From Pacificibacter marinus (GTDB taxonomy: Bacteria > Pseudomonadota > Alphaproteobacteria > Rhodobacterales > Rhodobacteraceae): a DNA stretch of 64,000 bases. A program made the position numbers and the translations under genes. Numbering within the stretch: the stretch's first letter is position 1; each line of letters begins with the position of its first letter. The notes beneath the pieces are model-generated. The model did no database searches. It had not been told where the DNA came from and saw nothing but the letters and a program-made list of their open reading frames with translations. Shown piece by piece: positions 45,173 to 54,634 of this stretch. The stretch covers positions 62,001-126,000 of the forward strand of contig NZ_JAHKPU010000039.1 of assembly GCF_018860505.1 (NCBI RefSeq). Reading direction: 5' to 3'.

Positions 45173-47383
45173 ATGGCAGGACAAGGTGGCACAGGTCGCG
45201 GTGGCGGTAAAAAGCGCTTGGTGGCGGAACGCAGGTATCCCGCAGCATCACAGGCGAAGCCGAAATCTAAATCAAAAGCTAAGGCAAAACCTAAACGCGC
45301 AGCCCCCACACGCAGACGCAAAGCGGCACCAAAACGGTCGTCCAATATTTTTGTGCGCGTGATCGGGGGCATGATCCGTTGGGTGCTGCGCTTGATCTGG
45401 CTGGTTTTCTCACGTGGTGCTTTGGCGGGAGCCGTTGTCTTAGGACTCGCGATTTTTTATGTGTACACCACACTTCCACCGTTCTCAGAGCTTCTTGATG
45501 GGCGGGCACGTGGGTCTGTGACACTGACGGATCGTAATGGCGCGGTGTTTGCTTGGCGCGGTGAACAGTTCGGTGGACAGATCACTGCCGATACAGTTTC
45601 GCCGCACCTTAAAAATGCGATCGTCGCGACAGAAGATCGGCGCTTCTATAAACATTTCGGCTTATCGCCGCGTGGTATCGCTTCAGCGGTAAAGATCAAC
45701 TTGAGCGAAGGGCGCGGGCCTTTGTCAGGTCATGGCGGCTCAACTTTGACGCAACAGGTGGCGAAGCTGCTGTGTCTTGGGGTGCCTTTTGACCCCAAAG
45801 AGTGGAAAAGCCAAACTGAATACGAAGCTGATTGTCGCCAAGGTAGCATCACGCGTAAAGCCAAAGAAGCCGTATATGCCATGGCGATGGAGGCGCGTTA
45901 TTCCAAAGACGAGATTCTGTCGATCTATATGAACCGTGCCTATCTAGGGGCAGGCGCAAATGGGTTCGAGGCGGCCTCTGAGCGATATTTCGGCATATCC
46001 GCTGCTGACGTGAATATTGCCCAAAGTGCCATGCTTGCAGGGCTTTTGACGGCACCATCGCGCTATGCGCCCACCAGCAATCTCAAGCGCTCGCAGGAAC
46101 GTGCTGGTATCGTATTGCTGCTGATGAACCAGCAGGGTTTTATTTCGGACGCTGAGCGTGCCGAGGCCAAAGCGCATCCTGCCGAGTTGTCGGAGGCCGC
46201 ACAGCAACGTGCGGGTGGATATTACGCCGATTGGGTGATGGGCGCTGGTCCTGACTTTTTAACGCGTGAAACCACTGAAGACGTCATCATTGAAACGACC
46301 TTTGACCCCCGCTTGCAGAACGCTGCCGAAGAGGCGCTGACTTGGGTGTTTGATAACAAGGTGCGTGAAGGGTCCAAAGCCCAAGCCGCGATTGTGATCA
46401 TGAGCGCAGATGGCGCGGTCCGTGGCATGGTCGGTGGGCGTAAATTGCGCGGCATCACAGGCGCGTTCAACCGCGCCACACAAGCCAAGCGCCAGCCGGG
46501 GTCTGCGTTCAAGCCATTTGTCTTTGCCACGGCTTTGGATATGGGCTGGTCATACGACAGCCCGATTTTGGACGAACCTATCACGGTGAACATCCCTGGC
46601 TCTGGTCCATGGTCGCCACAAAACTATGATCGTAAATTTCACGGCATGGTGACTGTGACTGAGGCGCTGCAAAAAAGTTTTAACATTCCAGCGGTAAAAT
46701 TGGCGATGGATGTGGGGCTTGAGAACGTGCGCACCGTGGCGCAGATGTTCGGTATTGAAAGCGATCTCGCGCAGGGGCCAGCTTTGGCGCTTGGTGCATC
46801 AGAATCGACACTGCTGGAAATGACCGGAGCATATGCGGGTATTTTGAATGGTGGATCGTCAGTAACCCCCTATGGATTGCGCTCTTTGCGTCTGAAAGGC
46901 ACATCGGACGAGATCATGGGGCAAGATGGCGGCTTGGGTGAACGCGTCATCACGCCGGCTGCTGCTGAGCAACTCATTTATATGATGTACAACGTGGTTC
47001 AAAATGGCACTGGCACCCGCGCCCGTCTTGATGGTGTCGAGGCCGCAGGTAAAACCGGCACAACCCAAGCTGCGCGCGATGCGTGGTTCATGGGGTTCAC
47101 TGCAGATTACGTTGTGGGTGTCTGGATGGGGTATGACGACAACTCGCCTTTGACTGGGGTCACAGGCGGTGGTTTGCCTGCTGATATTTGGCACGAAACC
47201 ATGAAGCGTGTGCAGCAAGGTCAGCCGGGAAATCCATTGCCAATGTTGCGTCCCTCTGTGCCACCGCAGATTCCTGCGAACTCCAGCCAAAGCGTGTCCA
47301 ATAGTGGCGCCCGCCAAAATAACGACAAGGCGCAGAATGTTTTGGGCGATATCTTGTCGTCTATATTTGGCAAAAAGAATTGA
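45173..47383 (+). CDS. Class A penicillin-binding protein (PBP1A family)
   Basis: This 736-residue bifunctional murein synthase has a long basic N-terminal cytoplasmic tail (Lys/Arg/Ala-rich, about residues 10-60), one membrane anchor (about 80-105), a GT51 transglycosylase domain (EDRRFYKHFG and GHGGSTLTQQVAK) and a transpeptidase domain. The transpeptidase serine is in RQPGSAFKPF, with the SxN motif in KSFNIP and KTG in GKTGTTQ. It has an extra cysteine pair in the GT domain (LLCLGVPFDP, EADCRQG). The frame opens at 45095; ATG 45173 gives a sensible start but a weak ribosome site. It ends in a bidirectional terminator. Confidence 0.93.
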   Translation: MAGQGGTGRGGGKKRLVAERRYPAASQAKPKSKSKAKAKPKRAAPTRRRKAAPKRSSNIFVRVIGGMIRWVLRLIWLVFSRGALAGAVVLGLAIFYVYTTLPPFSELLDGRARGSVTLTDRNGAVFAWRGEQFGGQITADTVSPHLKNAIVATEDRRFYKHFGLSPRGIASAVKINLSEGRGPLSGHGGSTLTQQVAKLLCLGVPFDPKEWKSQTEYEADCRQGSITRKAKEAVYAMAMEARYSKDEILSIYMNRAYLGAGANGFEAASERYFGISAADVNIAQSAMLAGLLTAPSRYAPTSNLKRSQERAGIVLLLMNQQGFISDAERAEAKAHPAELSEAAQQRAGGYYADWVMGAGPDFLTRETTEDVIIETTFDPRLQNAAEEALTWVFDNKVREGSKAQAAIVIMSADGAVRGMVGGRKLRGITGAFNRATQAKRQPGSAFKPFVFATALDMGWSYDSPILDEPITVNIPGSGPWSPQNYDRKFHGMVTVTEALQKSFNIPAVKLAMDVGLENVRTVAQMFGIESDLAQGPALALGASESTLLEMTGAYAGILNGGSSVTPYGLRSLRLKGTSDEIMGQDGGLGERVITPAAAEQLIYMMYNVVQNGTGTRARLDGVEAAGKTGTTQAARDAWFMGFTADYVVGVWMGYDDNSPLTGVTGGGLPADIWHETMKRVQQGQPGNPLPMLRPSVPPQIPANSSQSVSNSGARQNNDKAQNVLGDILSSIFGKKN

Positions 47384-47412
47384 AGCATCCGTGATGTATA
47401 TGGTTTGAAATG

Positions 47413-47449
47413 AAAACGGCGCGTCCCTATGGTGGGGCGCGCCGTTTTT
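47413..47449. terminator. Bidirectional terminator between the PBP gene and mlaC
   Basis: AAAACGGCGCG (47413-47423) pairs perfectly with CGCGCCGTTTT (47438-47448), with A and T runs on the flanks. It serves both convergent genes. Confidence 0.9.
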
Positions 47450-47474
47450 GAAAGCATGTCAGTCTTGATTGGGC

Positions 47475-48089
47475 TTATTTAAGGGCTGCTGTCAGCTTAT
47501 CGATGCTGCCACCGGCTTTATCCAGCATCGCACCGATTTCAGCGCGCTCAGATTTCAGCAGTGAAATGCCTTCAATCGTCAGGTCAATGAACTTACCCGT
47601 TTTGTCAGCCACGATGAATGAGATCGCGAAGGGCGATTCCCCGCGCAAAATGGCGGTACAGGACACCTCGTAGATCGAATTGATCTTTTGTGTCTTGTTC
47701 ACTTCAATTTTGCCACCGATGAACTCGCGAAACCGCGATCCATATTTGCGAGAAATGTAGCCTTGGAACGCACGTGTAAACGCACTCAATTGAGCGGCAG
47801 ACGCTGAGCGCGCGGACGGGCCAAGCACTGAACGCGCAATATTCGGCGTGTCAGCGTAGTTGACCAAGACACGTTCAAAGTCAGCGAACATGCCTGACTC
47901 GGATTTGCCTGAGTTGATGATTGTGTTGATGTCGCTCACGGTCTTGGTGATCAGCGCTTCAGCCTGAGAGCTTGAAAAAGCAAACGCCGCGTGTGGCATG
48001 GCGACAAGCAGCGTCACACCAGAGACTGCACCAGTCAAAAAACGACGGCGGCCAAGATCGGAGGGGCGGGAAGAAAACAGGTTATTCAT
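47475..48089 (-). CDS. mlaC: Phospholipid-binding protein MlaC
   Basis: This 204-residue periplasmic MlaC/Ttg2D protein shuttles phospholipids between the outer-membrane MlaA complex and the inner-membrane MlaFEDB transporter. The signal sequence contains GRRRFLTGA, a twin-arginine-like motif, followed by a hydrophobic segment ending HAAFA. The rest has the family pattern (LVNYADTPNIARSVLG, then AFTRAFQGYISRKYGS, then IVADKTGKFIDLTIEGIS). ATG 48089 follows AGGA by five bases and overlaps the mlaA stop by eight bases. The frame extends upstream without a ribosome site. The mlaFED genes are not in the window. Confidence 0.9.
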   Translation of the reverse strand: MNNLFSSRPSDLGRRRFLTGAVSGVTLLVAMPHAAFAFSSSQAEALITKTVSDINTIINSGKSESGMFADFERVLVNYADTPNIARSVLGPSARSASAAQLSAFTRAFQGYISRKYGSRFREFIGGKIEVNKTQKINSIYEVSCTAILRGESPFAISFIVADKTGKFIDLTIEGISLLKSERAEIGAMLDKAGGSIDKLTAALK

Positions 48090-48831
48090 AAAAATCCTCG
48101 TAAAGATCGTAGGAGGGGTTATCCGCAGGCGCAGAGTCGTTTTGCGGAATCGGTGTGCCAAGTTCAAAGCGGCGTCTGTCCAGATATGACAAACGCAACT
48201 GCGCATAGCCATCTGCGCTGTCATATATCACAGACTCGTAGAGATCAGAGTAACGATATCGCGTGTCAACAATGTCTGCCACTTTAAGACCGGTTTTGAC
48301 GTTCGATACCTTGGGGTCCAAGACTGTGCCCAGTGGATCAAGCGCGATGTCGACGATAAGCCCGACCATATCGCGCTTCGTCGAGGGGCCGTAAGCGGGC
48401 AACACAATGTATTCCCCTTCGGCAAAACCCCAGACATGCAAGGTCTCGCCGAAATCGCTTTCGCGTTCTTCAAGCCCAACCTCGGAGGCTGGATCGAAAA
48501 GCCCAGCAAACCCAAGCGTCGCATTTACGGCGAAGCGTGCCGTGTTGTGAAGCGCGTCCACAAGTTTGAACTGAAGCAGGTTATTGACCACGGTCCCAGG
48601 CAATCCCAAGGTGTCAGACACATTACTTAGGCCTTTGCGCACAGGATCAGGCACGACCGTCCCGTAGGCAACCGAGATAGGTTTGATCACACCGCGATCT
48701 AACTGAATGTTAGACTCATATGTCGCGCGGTTTTGCGCTTCATGCGGGTCGTTTATGCCCGTTGCCGGCGTGCGGGATGCACAGGCAGACAAGGTGAGCA
48801 CGGCGACAAAAATAAGGGCAAGCTGTTTCAC
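48082..48831 (-). CDS. mlaA: MlaA family outer membrane lipoprotein
   Basis: This lipoprotein of about 249 residues removes misplaced phospholipids from the outer leaflet. The lipobox LSACAS follows the hydrophobic signal LALIFVAVLTL. The domain shows NDPHEAQNRATYESN, LPGTVVNNLLQFK, RFAVNATLGFAGLFDPAS and VLPAYGPSTKRDMVG, all typical of MlaA/VacJ. No ATG lies close to the signal peptide; I propose the GTG at 48831 (VKQLALIFV), although its ribosome site is weak. The longer frame begins at 48960. It overlaps mlaC by eight bases. Confidence 0.9.
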   Translation of the reverse strand: MKQLALIFVAVLTLSACASRTPATGINDPHEAQNRATYESNIQLDRGVIKPISVAYGTVVPDPVRKGLSNVSDTLGLPGTVVNNLLQFKLVDALHNTARFAVNATLGFAGLFDPASEVGLEERESDFGETLHVWGFAEGEYIVLPAYGPSTKRDMVGLIVDIALDPLGTVLDPKVSNVKTGLKVADIVDTRYRYSDLYESVIYDSADGYAQLRLSYLDRRRFELGTPIPQNDSAPADNPSYDLYEDFYE

Positions 48832-49032
48832 TGATTGAAAATCCAGTTTGATGCGTTGGCAGCGCAAAGCTGCTGGGTGTAGCTGCGAGATAGTCTCTAA
48901 TTGGCAGAAGCCCAATATTAACATGTTTCGCAATAAAATCCTGTGACACAGAATCAACAATGTTCGAGCAGATATTCGTTATTCCACGCTGAACCTCCGC
49001 ACGACGTTACAACAGTGGGCTAAAAATACCCA

Positions 49033-50769
49033 ATGACTCAAGACAATATTCGTCAGGGCAAAGAAGAACTCGCTCAGGTCCGTAATCGATCTCGCAGCCT
49101 TTTCGTCGCAATTGGCATTTTTTCGATTTGCTTGAACGCGTTGATGTTAACAGGCCCGCTGTTCATGTTGCAGGTATACGATCGTGTGCTTGGGTCTGGT
49201 TCTGAGGCAACGCTGGTCGCGCTTATCGTGATCGTCGGTTTTTTATATGTGATGATGGGGTTGCTTGATGCAGTGCGCTCGCGCGTGCTTACGCGGATCG
49301 CGGCGCGCTTTCAGTCTGACCTTGAACAACGTGTTTTTAGGGCCACTTTACGTCGATCCTCTGTCGATCAACAACAGCCCGGCAAAGCCAATCCCATGGA
49401 TGATTTGACAGCCATCCAGCGGTTTTTGGCATCCCCCGTGATGGCTGCCATGTTCGATTTGCCCTTTGTGCCGTTGTTTTTATTCGGCATCATTCTGTTC
49501 CACCCTTATTTGGGATATCTTGCGATTGGCGGTGGTTTTGTTTTGGTGTTGGTCACCTTGATCAATCGCGCAATGTCTAGACATCCACAAAACATTACGA
49601 CCCGCGCCGAGGCCGCATCGTCACAGATGGCATACCGCCTTGGCTCTGAAGCCGAAGCCGTTCGGTCGCTGGGTATGGAACGTGCTGCTTATGATCGTTG
49701 GTTCAAGTCGCGCAAAGTGGCAATGAGTCATGCTATTCGAACCTCTGACCTGACGATGAGTTTCTCGGCGATGTCCAGAGCTCTGCGTTTGTTTTTACAA
49801 TCGGCGGTGCTTGCGCTGGGCGCATGGCTGGTGCTGCAACAGGACATCTCTGCAGGCGCGATGATCGCCAGTTCGATCTTGCTCGGACGGACCTTGCAGC
49901 CTATCGATGTGATGGTCGGCCAGTGGAGTTCGGTACAGCGTGCCAATTGGGGTTGGTCAAACCTATCCGAATTGCTTGGCTCGGTTGATATCGAGCCGGC
50001 GCGCACAGAATTACCACGTCCAAAAGCCAATTTGCATGTACTGAATCTAACCGTGATCCCGCCGGGCCAAGCGCAAGCTTCGTTGCGTATGGTGTCTTTC
50101 AAAGTTGAGCCGGGCGAAGCCATTGCTGTGATTGGTCCCTCAGGCGCTGGCAAGTCCACGTTGGCGCGCGCAATAACGAGTGTGTGGTCTCCCTCTGGCG
50201 GGGCGATCCGTTTGGATGGTGCCAAGCTCGATCAATACGACCCAGATGTTCTGGGCAACTATATTGGGTACTTGCCACAGCGCATTCAGTTGTTTGATGG
50301 CACAATTGCTGAAAATATCGCCAAACTTGCCTTTGAACCTGATGGCGCATCTGTGGTTGCCGCTGCTCAAAAAGTCGACGCGCACGCCATGATCCTATCT
50401 TTGCCCAAAGGGTACGATACGCCAGTATCTTCAATCGGGGGCTTGCTGTCTGGCGGCCAATTGCAGCGCATCGGCCTTGCGCGTGCGTTTTACGGCAATC
50501 CGGTTTTGGTGATTTTGGATGAACCAAACTCTAATCTGGATAATGATGGCTCAGTCGCGCTGAACACGGCCGTCCGACGTCACAAAGAAGAAGGCGGTGC
50601 GGTTATGATCATGGCGCATCGTCCGTCTGCGATTCAAGAATGCGATAAGCTATTGGTGCTTGAAAGCGGCGCATTGCGCGCGTTCGGTTCGCGTGATGTT
50701 GTGCTCAATGAGATGGTCAAAAACAGCAAGGATATTATGCGCCAGCCTGGCCCGGGGGGCGTGCAATGA
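49033..50769 (+). CDS. Type I secretion ABC transporter, PrsD/HasD-like
   Basis: This 578-residue membrane ATPase has an ABC transmembrane domain (about residues 20-310) and a nucleotide-binding domain. Walker A is GPSGAGKST at residues 368-376, the signature LSGGQLQR is near 471, and Walker B is VLVILDEP. It lacks an N-terminal C39 peptidase-like domain, as in exporters of RTX proteins with C-terminal uncleaved signals (PrsD, HasD, AprD). It overlaps the HlyD-type adaptor by four bases (ATGA). No RTX cargo gene and no TolC gene are in the window, so the cargo must be encoded elsewhere. Confidence 0.92.
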   Translation: MTQDNIRQGKEELAQVRNRSRSLFVAIGIFSICLNALMLTGPLFMLQVYDRVLGSGSEATLVALIVIVGFLYVMMGLLDAVRSRVLTRIAARFQSDLEQRVFRATLRRSSVDQQQPGKANPMDDLTAIQRFLASPVMAAMFDLPFVPLFLFGIILFHPYLGYLAIGGGFVLVLVTLINRAMSRHPQNITTRAEAASSQMAYRLGSEAEAVRSLGMERAAYDRWFKSRKVAMSHAIRTSDLTMSFSAMSRALRLFLQSAVLALGAWLVLQQDISAGAMIASSILLGRTLQPIDVMVGQWSSVQRANWGWSNLSELLGSVDIEPARTELPRPKANLHVLNLTVIPPGQAQASLRMVSFKVEPGEAIAVIGPSGAGKSTLARAITSVWSPSGGAIRLDGAKLDQYDPDVLGNYIGYLPQRIQLFDGTIAENIAKLAFEPDGASVVAAAQKVDAHAMILSLPKGYDTPVSSIGGLLSGGQLQRIGLARAFYGNPVLVILDEPNSNLDNDGSVALNTAVRRHKEEGGAVMIMAHRPSAIQECDKLLVLESGALRAFGSRDVVLNEMVKNSKDIMRQPGPGGVQ

Positions 50770-52148
50770 CCAAGAAGCTTCCAACCAAAATTAAGATCGG
50801 TAAACTGCCCGCTGCAGATGTCTTGAATGCCGCCAGTGTTGCGGCACCAGAGCCTGCACAATGGTCTGTTCGCGGGCCTTTGATCATGGGATTTATATGT
50901 ATTCTGGTGCTGTTCGGCGGTTTTGGCTTATGGGCCGTTCTGGCACGTATCGACGGGGCTATTGTCATTTCAGGACAGGTGCAAGTTGAACAGAATCGTC
51001 AAGTTGTGGCGCATCGCGATGGTGGCGAAGTGGCTTCTGTTAAAGTGTCTGAGGGTGATCTTGTCGAGGCGGGTCAACTTTTGCTGCAAATCAGCGGTCG
51101 CGAACTGACTAGCGAACTGGCGATCATTGAAGGGCAATTGTTTGAGGCCATGGCCCGTGCCGCGCGATTGCAAGCCGAGCGAGATGGGGCGGACGAGATT
51201 GCTTTTGCTCCAGAGTTGTTGGATCGGGCGCAAACCGACAACGACGTGGCGCGGTTGATTGCTGGCCAGCTTGACTTGTTTACAGCACGCCGCCTTACGG
51301 CTCAAAAAGAGATTGAACAGCTTGGCAAGCGCAGAGCGCAAATCACAGCACAAATCGCAGGGTTTATGGCGCAGCGTTCGGCATTGGAACAGCAACTGGC
51401 CTTGATTGACGAAGATTTGGTGTCTCAGGAAGCATTGTTAAAGCGCGGCCTCACGCAGCAAAGCAGCGTAAATGCCTTGCGTCGCGAACAGGTTGGCACC
51501 GCAGGGCAAATCGGGTCGCTGTCCGCGGCGATGGCACAGGCTGAATCTCAAGGCACTGAGACAGAATTGCAAATTCTTAAGCTGAGTTCTGACCGCCGCG
51601 AAAGCGCCATCACCGCGTTGCGAGATATCCAAGCGCGCAGTTTGGAATTGCGTCAGCAGCGCGAAAACCTGCAAGAGCGTCTTAAGCGGCTTGATGTGCG
51701 CGCGCCCTTGTCCGGCGTTGTGTATGATCTGTCGGTCTTTGGTGCTGGCGCGGTGGTGACATCAGCTGAGCCACTGTTGTTCATCGTGCCTCAAGATCGT
51801 CCTTTGGTTGTTGCCGCGCGTGTAAGCCCTATCCATGTTGATAAAGTCTACCTAGGGCAACCGGTGCGTTTGCGCTTTTCCACTTTTGACAGTCGCACCA
51901 CGCCTGAAATAAACGGTTCTGTGACCAAAATATCCGCTGATGCTTTCATCGATGATGCCACACGCACAAGCTACTATTTGGTGGAAATCCGTATCAATGA
52001 AGATCAAAGAAGTCTGCTGCCTGCAGGATCTGTTCTTATTCCCGGCATGCCTGTAGAAACATATATGTCAACGGGCGAACGTTCGCCCTTGGCTTATTTA
52101 ACAAAACCGCTCACAGATTACTTTATGCGCGCGTTCCGCGAAGATTGA
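50766..52148 (+). CDS. HlyD-family type I secretion adaptor, PrsE-like
   Basis: This 460-residue membrane fusion protein has a short cytoplasmic tail and one membrane helix (about residues 40-60, LIMGFICILVLFGGFGLWAV). The lipoyl-like beta halves flank long alpha-helical hairpin segments (about 105-310, many Gln, Glu and Ala). The C-terminal barrel contains LDVRAPLSGVVYDLSVFG and LIPGMPVETYM. It links the ABC exporter to an outer membrane TolC channel. It is translated together with the ABC gene and is followed by ridA after about 28 bases. Confidence 0.92.
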   Translation: MTKKLPTKIKIGKLPAADVLNAASVAAPEPAQWSVRGPLIMGFICILVLFGGFGLWAVLARIDGAIVISGQVQVEQNRQVVAHRDGGEVASVKVSEGDLVEAGQLLLQISGRELTSELAIIEGQLFEAMARAARLQAERDGADEIAFAPELLDRAQTDNDVARLIAGQLDLFTARRLTAQKEIEQLGKRRAQITAQIAGFMAQRSALEQQLALIDEDLVSQEALLKRGLTQQSSVNALRREQVGTAGQIGSLSAAMAQAESQGTETELQILKLSSDRRESAITALRDIQARSLELRQQRENLQERLKRLDVRAPLSGVVYDLSVFGAGAVVTSAEPLLFIVPQDRPLVVAARVSPIHVDKVYLGQPVRLRFSTFDSRTTPEINGSVTKISADAFIDDATRTSYYLVEIRINEDQRSLLPAGSVLIPGMPVETYMSTGERSPLAYLTKPLTDYFMRAFRED

Positions 52149-52176
52149 CAACACCATTAGAGTTAGGATCAAGATT

Positions 52177-52641
52177 ATGACCCATCCCATCGAAGCAAAA
52201 TTGACCGCGCTTGGCCTGTCGCTGCCAGATGCGCCCGCGCCCGCTGCGAACTACGTTCCTTTTGTACAGGTCGGTCATTTGGTACATGTTTCTGGTCAGA
52301 TATCTAACGGACCAGATGGTTTGATCACAGGTAAACTTGGCGCTGATCTCAACGTTGAGCAGGGGGCTGTGGCAGCACAAACATGCGCCTTGTCACTTTT
52401 GGCTCAAGCCAAAGCTGCCGCTGGCGGTGATTTGTCCAAGATCAAACGCCTTGTAAAATTAGTTGGGTTCGTCAACTCAACACCTGATTTCACCGATCAG
52501 CCTAAGGTCATCAACGGCGCATCCGATTTGATGGTTGAGCTGATGGGAGAAGCTGGTCGCCATGCGCGTTCTGCTGTGTCCGCTGGCTCTCTTCCTTTCG
52601 GTGTTGCTGTTGAAATCGAAGCCATTTTCGAAGTTGTTTAA
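52177..52641 (+). CDS. RidA/YjgF family protein
   Basis: This 154-residue protein belongs to the RidA-like group with a longer N-terminus (Rid family branch with LVHVSGQIS, SLLAQAKAAAGGDLSKIKRL and GFVNSTPDFTDQPKVINGAS). The classical catalytic arginine region is replaced by HARSAVSAGSLPFGVAVEIE, which retains an Arg. RidA proteins hydrolyse reactive enamine/imine intermediates, though not all branches do. AGGA lies eight bases before ATG 52177. The next gene starts at the adjacent base after its stop. Confidence 0.88.
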   Translation: MTHPIEAKLTALGLSLPDAPAPAANYVPFVQVGHLVHVSGQISNGPDGLITGKLGADLNVEQGAVAAQTCALSLLAQAKAAAGGDLSKIKRLVKLVGFVNSTPDFTDQPKVINGASDLMVELMGEAGRHARSAVSAGSLPFGVAVEIEAIFEVV

Positions 52642-53403
52642 ATGAGGGTCTCTCTTCCTGATGCTTTTCTGAAATCGCCAATAGCGCATCGTGCTTTGCA
52701 TGATGAGGGGCAAGGTCGTGCGGAGAATAATTTCGCAGCGATTGAGGCGGCGATTGCAGGCGGCTTCGGCATAGAGATCGACATTCAGCAAAGCAAAGAC
52801 GGCCAAGCGATGGTGTTCCACGATTATCACCTTGATCGCTTGACCGAAGCCACAGGGCCATTCGCGCAACACACAGAAGCTGAGCTTAGCCAAGTGCGTT
52901 TCCGATCTGGCGAGATTGGCGTGCCGACATTGGCTGCGGTTTTGGATCGTGTTGCTGGTCGTGTGCCGCTTTTGATTGAAATAAAAGATCAAGATGGTGT
53001 TATGGGGCCCAATGTTGGACCGTTAGAACGCAAAGTGGCGCGCTTGTTACAAAGCTACGCTGGTGCCGTTGCGGTGATGTCGTTCAACCCTCATGCGGTC
53101 GCTGCGTTGGCCGAGGCCGCACCGAATATTCCTCGTGGACTGACGACATGCGGATATCCGCCCCAAGATTGGCCATTATTAAAAGAAGAAACCCGCGCCG
53201 CGTTGCGCGAAATTTCTGATTATGACCGCGTCGGTGCGAGCTTTGTGTCGCATCAATGGACGAATTTGGCCTCACCGCGGATTCAAGATCTTAAAGAAGT
53301 TGGTGCGCATATTTTGTGTTGGACTATTCGTTCCGCAAGCGAGGCCGCAGATGCAGCACGTTATGCCGAGAATATTACCTTTGAAGGCTATGTTCCTGCT
53401 TGA
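52642..53403 (+). CDS. Glycerophosphodiester phosphodiesterase family protein
   Basis: This 253-residue protein has a TIM-barrel GDPD domain. Catalytic and metal-binding landmarks are AHRALHDEGQGRAENN (His-Arg with Glu-Asn), GIEIDIQQSKDGQAMVFHDYHLDRLT (Glu, Asp, His-Asp), LLIEIKDQDG and, near the C-terminus, ILCWTIRSASEA. It should hydrolyse glycerophosphodiesters from phospholipid turnover. No signal peptide is seen, so it is cytoplasmic. It begins directly after the ridA stop and is co-transcribed with it. Confidence 0.9.
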   Translation: MRVSLPDAFLKSPIAHRALHDEGQGRAENNFAAIEAAIAGGFGIEIDIQQSKDGQAMVFHDYHLDRLTEATGPFAQHTEAELSQVRFRSGEIGVPTLAAVLDRVAGRVPLLIEIKDQDGVMGPNVGPLERKVARLLQSYAGAVAVMSFNPHAVAALAEAAPNIPRGLTTCGYPPQDWPLLKEETRAALREISDYDRVGASFVSHQWTNLASPRIQDLKEVGAHILCWTIRSASEAADAARYAENITFEGYVPA

Positions 53404-53446
53404 CGTTGGCCTCTCAGGGTACAGGTTATAAGCGCAGGAGTGCGCT

Positions 53447-54634
53447 ATGAGTGATCAGATTGAGATTTTTGTTAGCGGCAGTATGGCCGAATTTGACCCA
53501 AGCGATTGGGATGCTTGTGCTGTGCGACGCACCCAAGGATCGCGGCAGCCTCTAGATCCATTTACAACTCACCGTTTTTTGACGGCGCTTGAGGAGTCTG
53601 GCTCTGTTGGCGCAAGCACCGGTTGGGCGCCACGCTATCTGGGGGCGCGCCAGAATGGCCAGCTTATTGCCGTTGCTCCCCTTTATGCGAAAGGGCATTC
53701 TCAAGGCGAATACGTCTTTGATCATGCATGGGCGCAGGCCTACGAAAATGCGGGTGGTCATTATTATCCAAAGCTACAAGTTGCTGTGCCGTTTACACCT
53801 GCAACTGGGCGCAGGTTTCTGTGTCGCGAAGGCTATGACGCGATAGGTCAAACGGCCTTGGTGCAAGGCGCTGTACATGTGGCATCAGAGCAAAATCTGT
53901 CATCGTTGCACATTACCTTTTGTACTGAAGATGAGGCCCGCACCGGTCGCGAGATGGGGCTTTTGCATCGGATCGGTCAGCAGTTCCATTGGGAAAATAA
54001 TGGCTACGCGGACTTTGATGTCTTTTTAAGTGATCTGTCCGCGCGCAAACGCAAAGCTATTCGCAAAGAGCGCAAGCAAGCGCAGGGCTTTGGTGGCGAG
54101 ATTCTATCTCTGACAGGCGATGCGATTCAAGCCGAGCACTGGGATGCCTTTTGGCAGTTCTACCAAAACACAGGCGCACGCAAGTGGGGCACGCCCTATT
54201 TGACGCGTGCCTTTTTCGATTGCGTGCAAGAGACCATGCGCGACGATGTGCTTTTGGTTTTGGCCATGCGAGATGGCGTTGCCATCGCCGGTGCGCTCAA
54301 TTTCATTGGTGGCGATACCTTGTTTGGGCGCTATTGGGGCTGCACGGAACATCACGCCTGCTTGCATTTTGAGTTGTGCTACTACCAAGCCATCGATTAT
54401 GCGATCACCCATGAATTGGCGCGGGTCGAAGCCGGTGCGCAGGGCGAACATAAGTTGGCGCGGGGCTATTTGCCAAAGACAACGCATTCGCTGCATTGGA
54501 TCGCGGATGCTGGGTTTGCGCGCGCAGTTCAAGACTACGTTGATGCTGAACGCGAGGCTGTAGATCAAGACACGGAAGTGTTGACAAGTTACGGCCCATT
54601 TAGGCGCACAAACACAGAGGACGACCATGACTGA
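53447..54634 (+). CDS. FemAB-like GNAT-fold protein (PF04339/DUF482)
   Basis: This 395-residue soluble protein contains two GNAT-like halves, as in FemA/FemB aminoacyltransferases and the DUF482 family. Marks are APRYLGARQNGQLIAVAPLY, KRKAIRKERKQAQGFGGEI, GRYWGCTEHHACLHFELCYY and GAQGEHKLARGYLPKTTHS. The proposed role is peptidyl or aminoacyl transfer, but no substrate is known. AGGAG lies six bases before ATG 53447. It overlaps the pterin dehydratase by eight bases, so this gene, phhB and the MscS gene form a coupled run. Confidence 0.88.
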   Translation: MSDQIEIFVSGSMAEFDPSDWDACAVRRTQGSRQPLDPFTTHRFLTALEESGSVGASTGWAPRYLGARQNGQLIAVAPLYAKGHSQGEYVFDHAWAQAYENAGGHYYPKLQVAVPFTPATGRRFLCREGYDAIGQTALVQGAVHVASEQNLSSLHITFCTEDEARTGREMGLLHRIGQQFHWENNGYADFDVFLSDLSARKRKAIRKERKQAQGFGGEILSLTGDAIQAEHWDAFWQFYQNTGARKWGTPYLTRAFFDCVQETMRDDVLLVLAMRDGVAIAGALNFIGGDTLFGRYWGCTEHHACLHFELCYYQAIDYAITHELARVEAGAQGEHKLARGYLPKTTHSLHWIADAGFARAVQDYVDAEREAVDQDTEVLTSYGPFRRTNTEDDHD

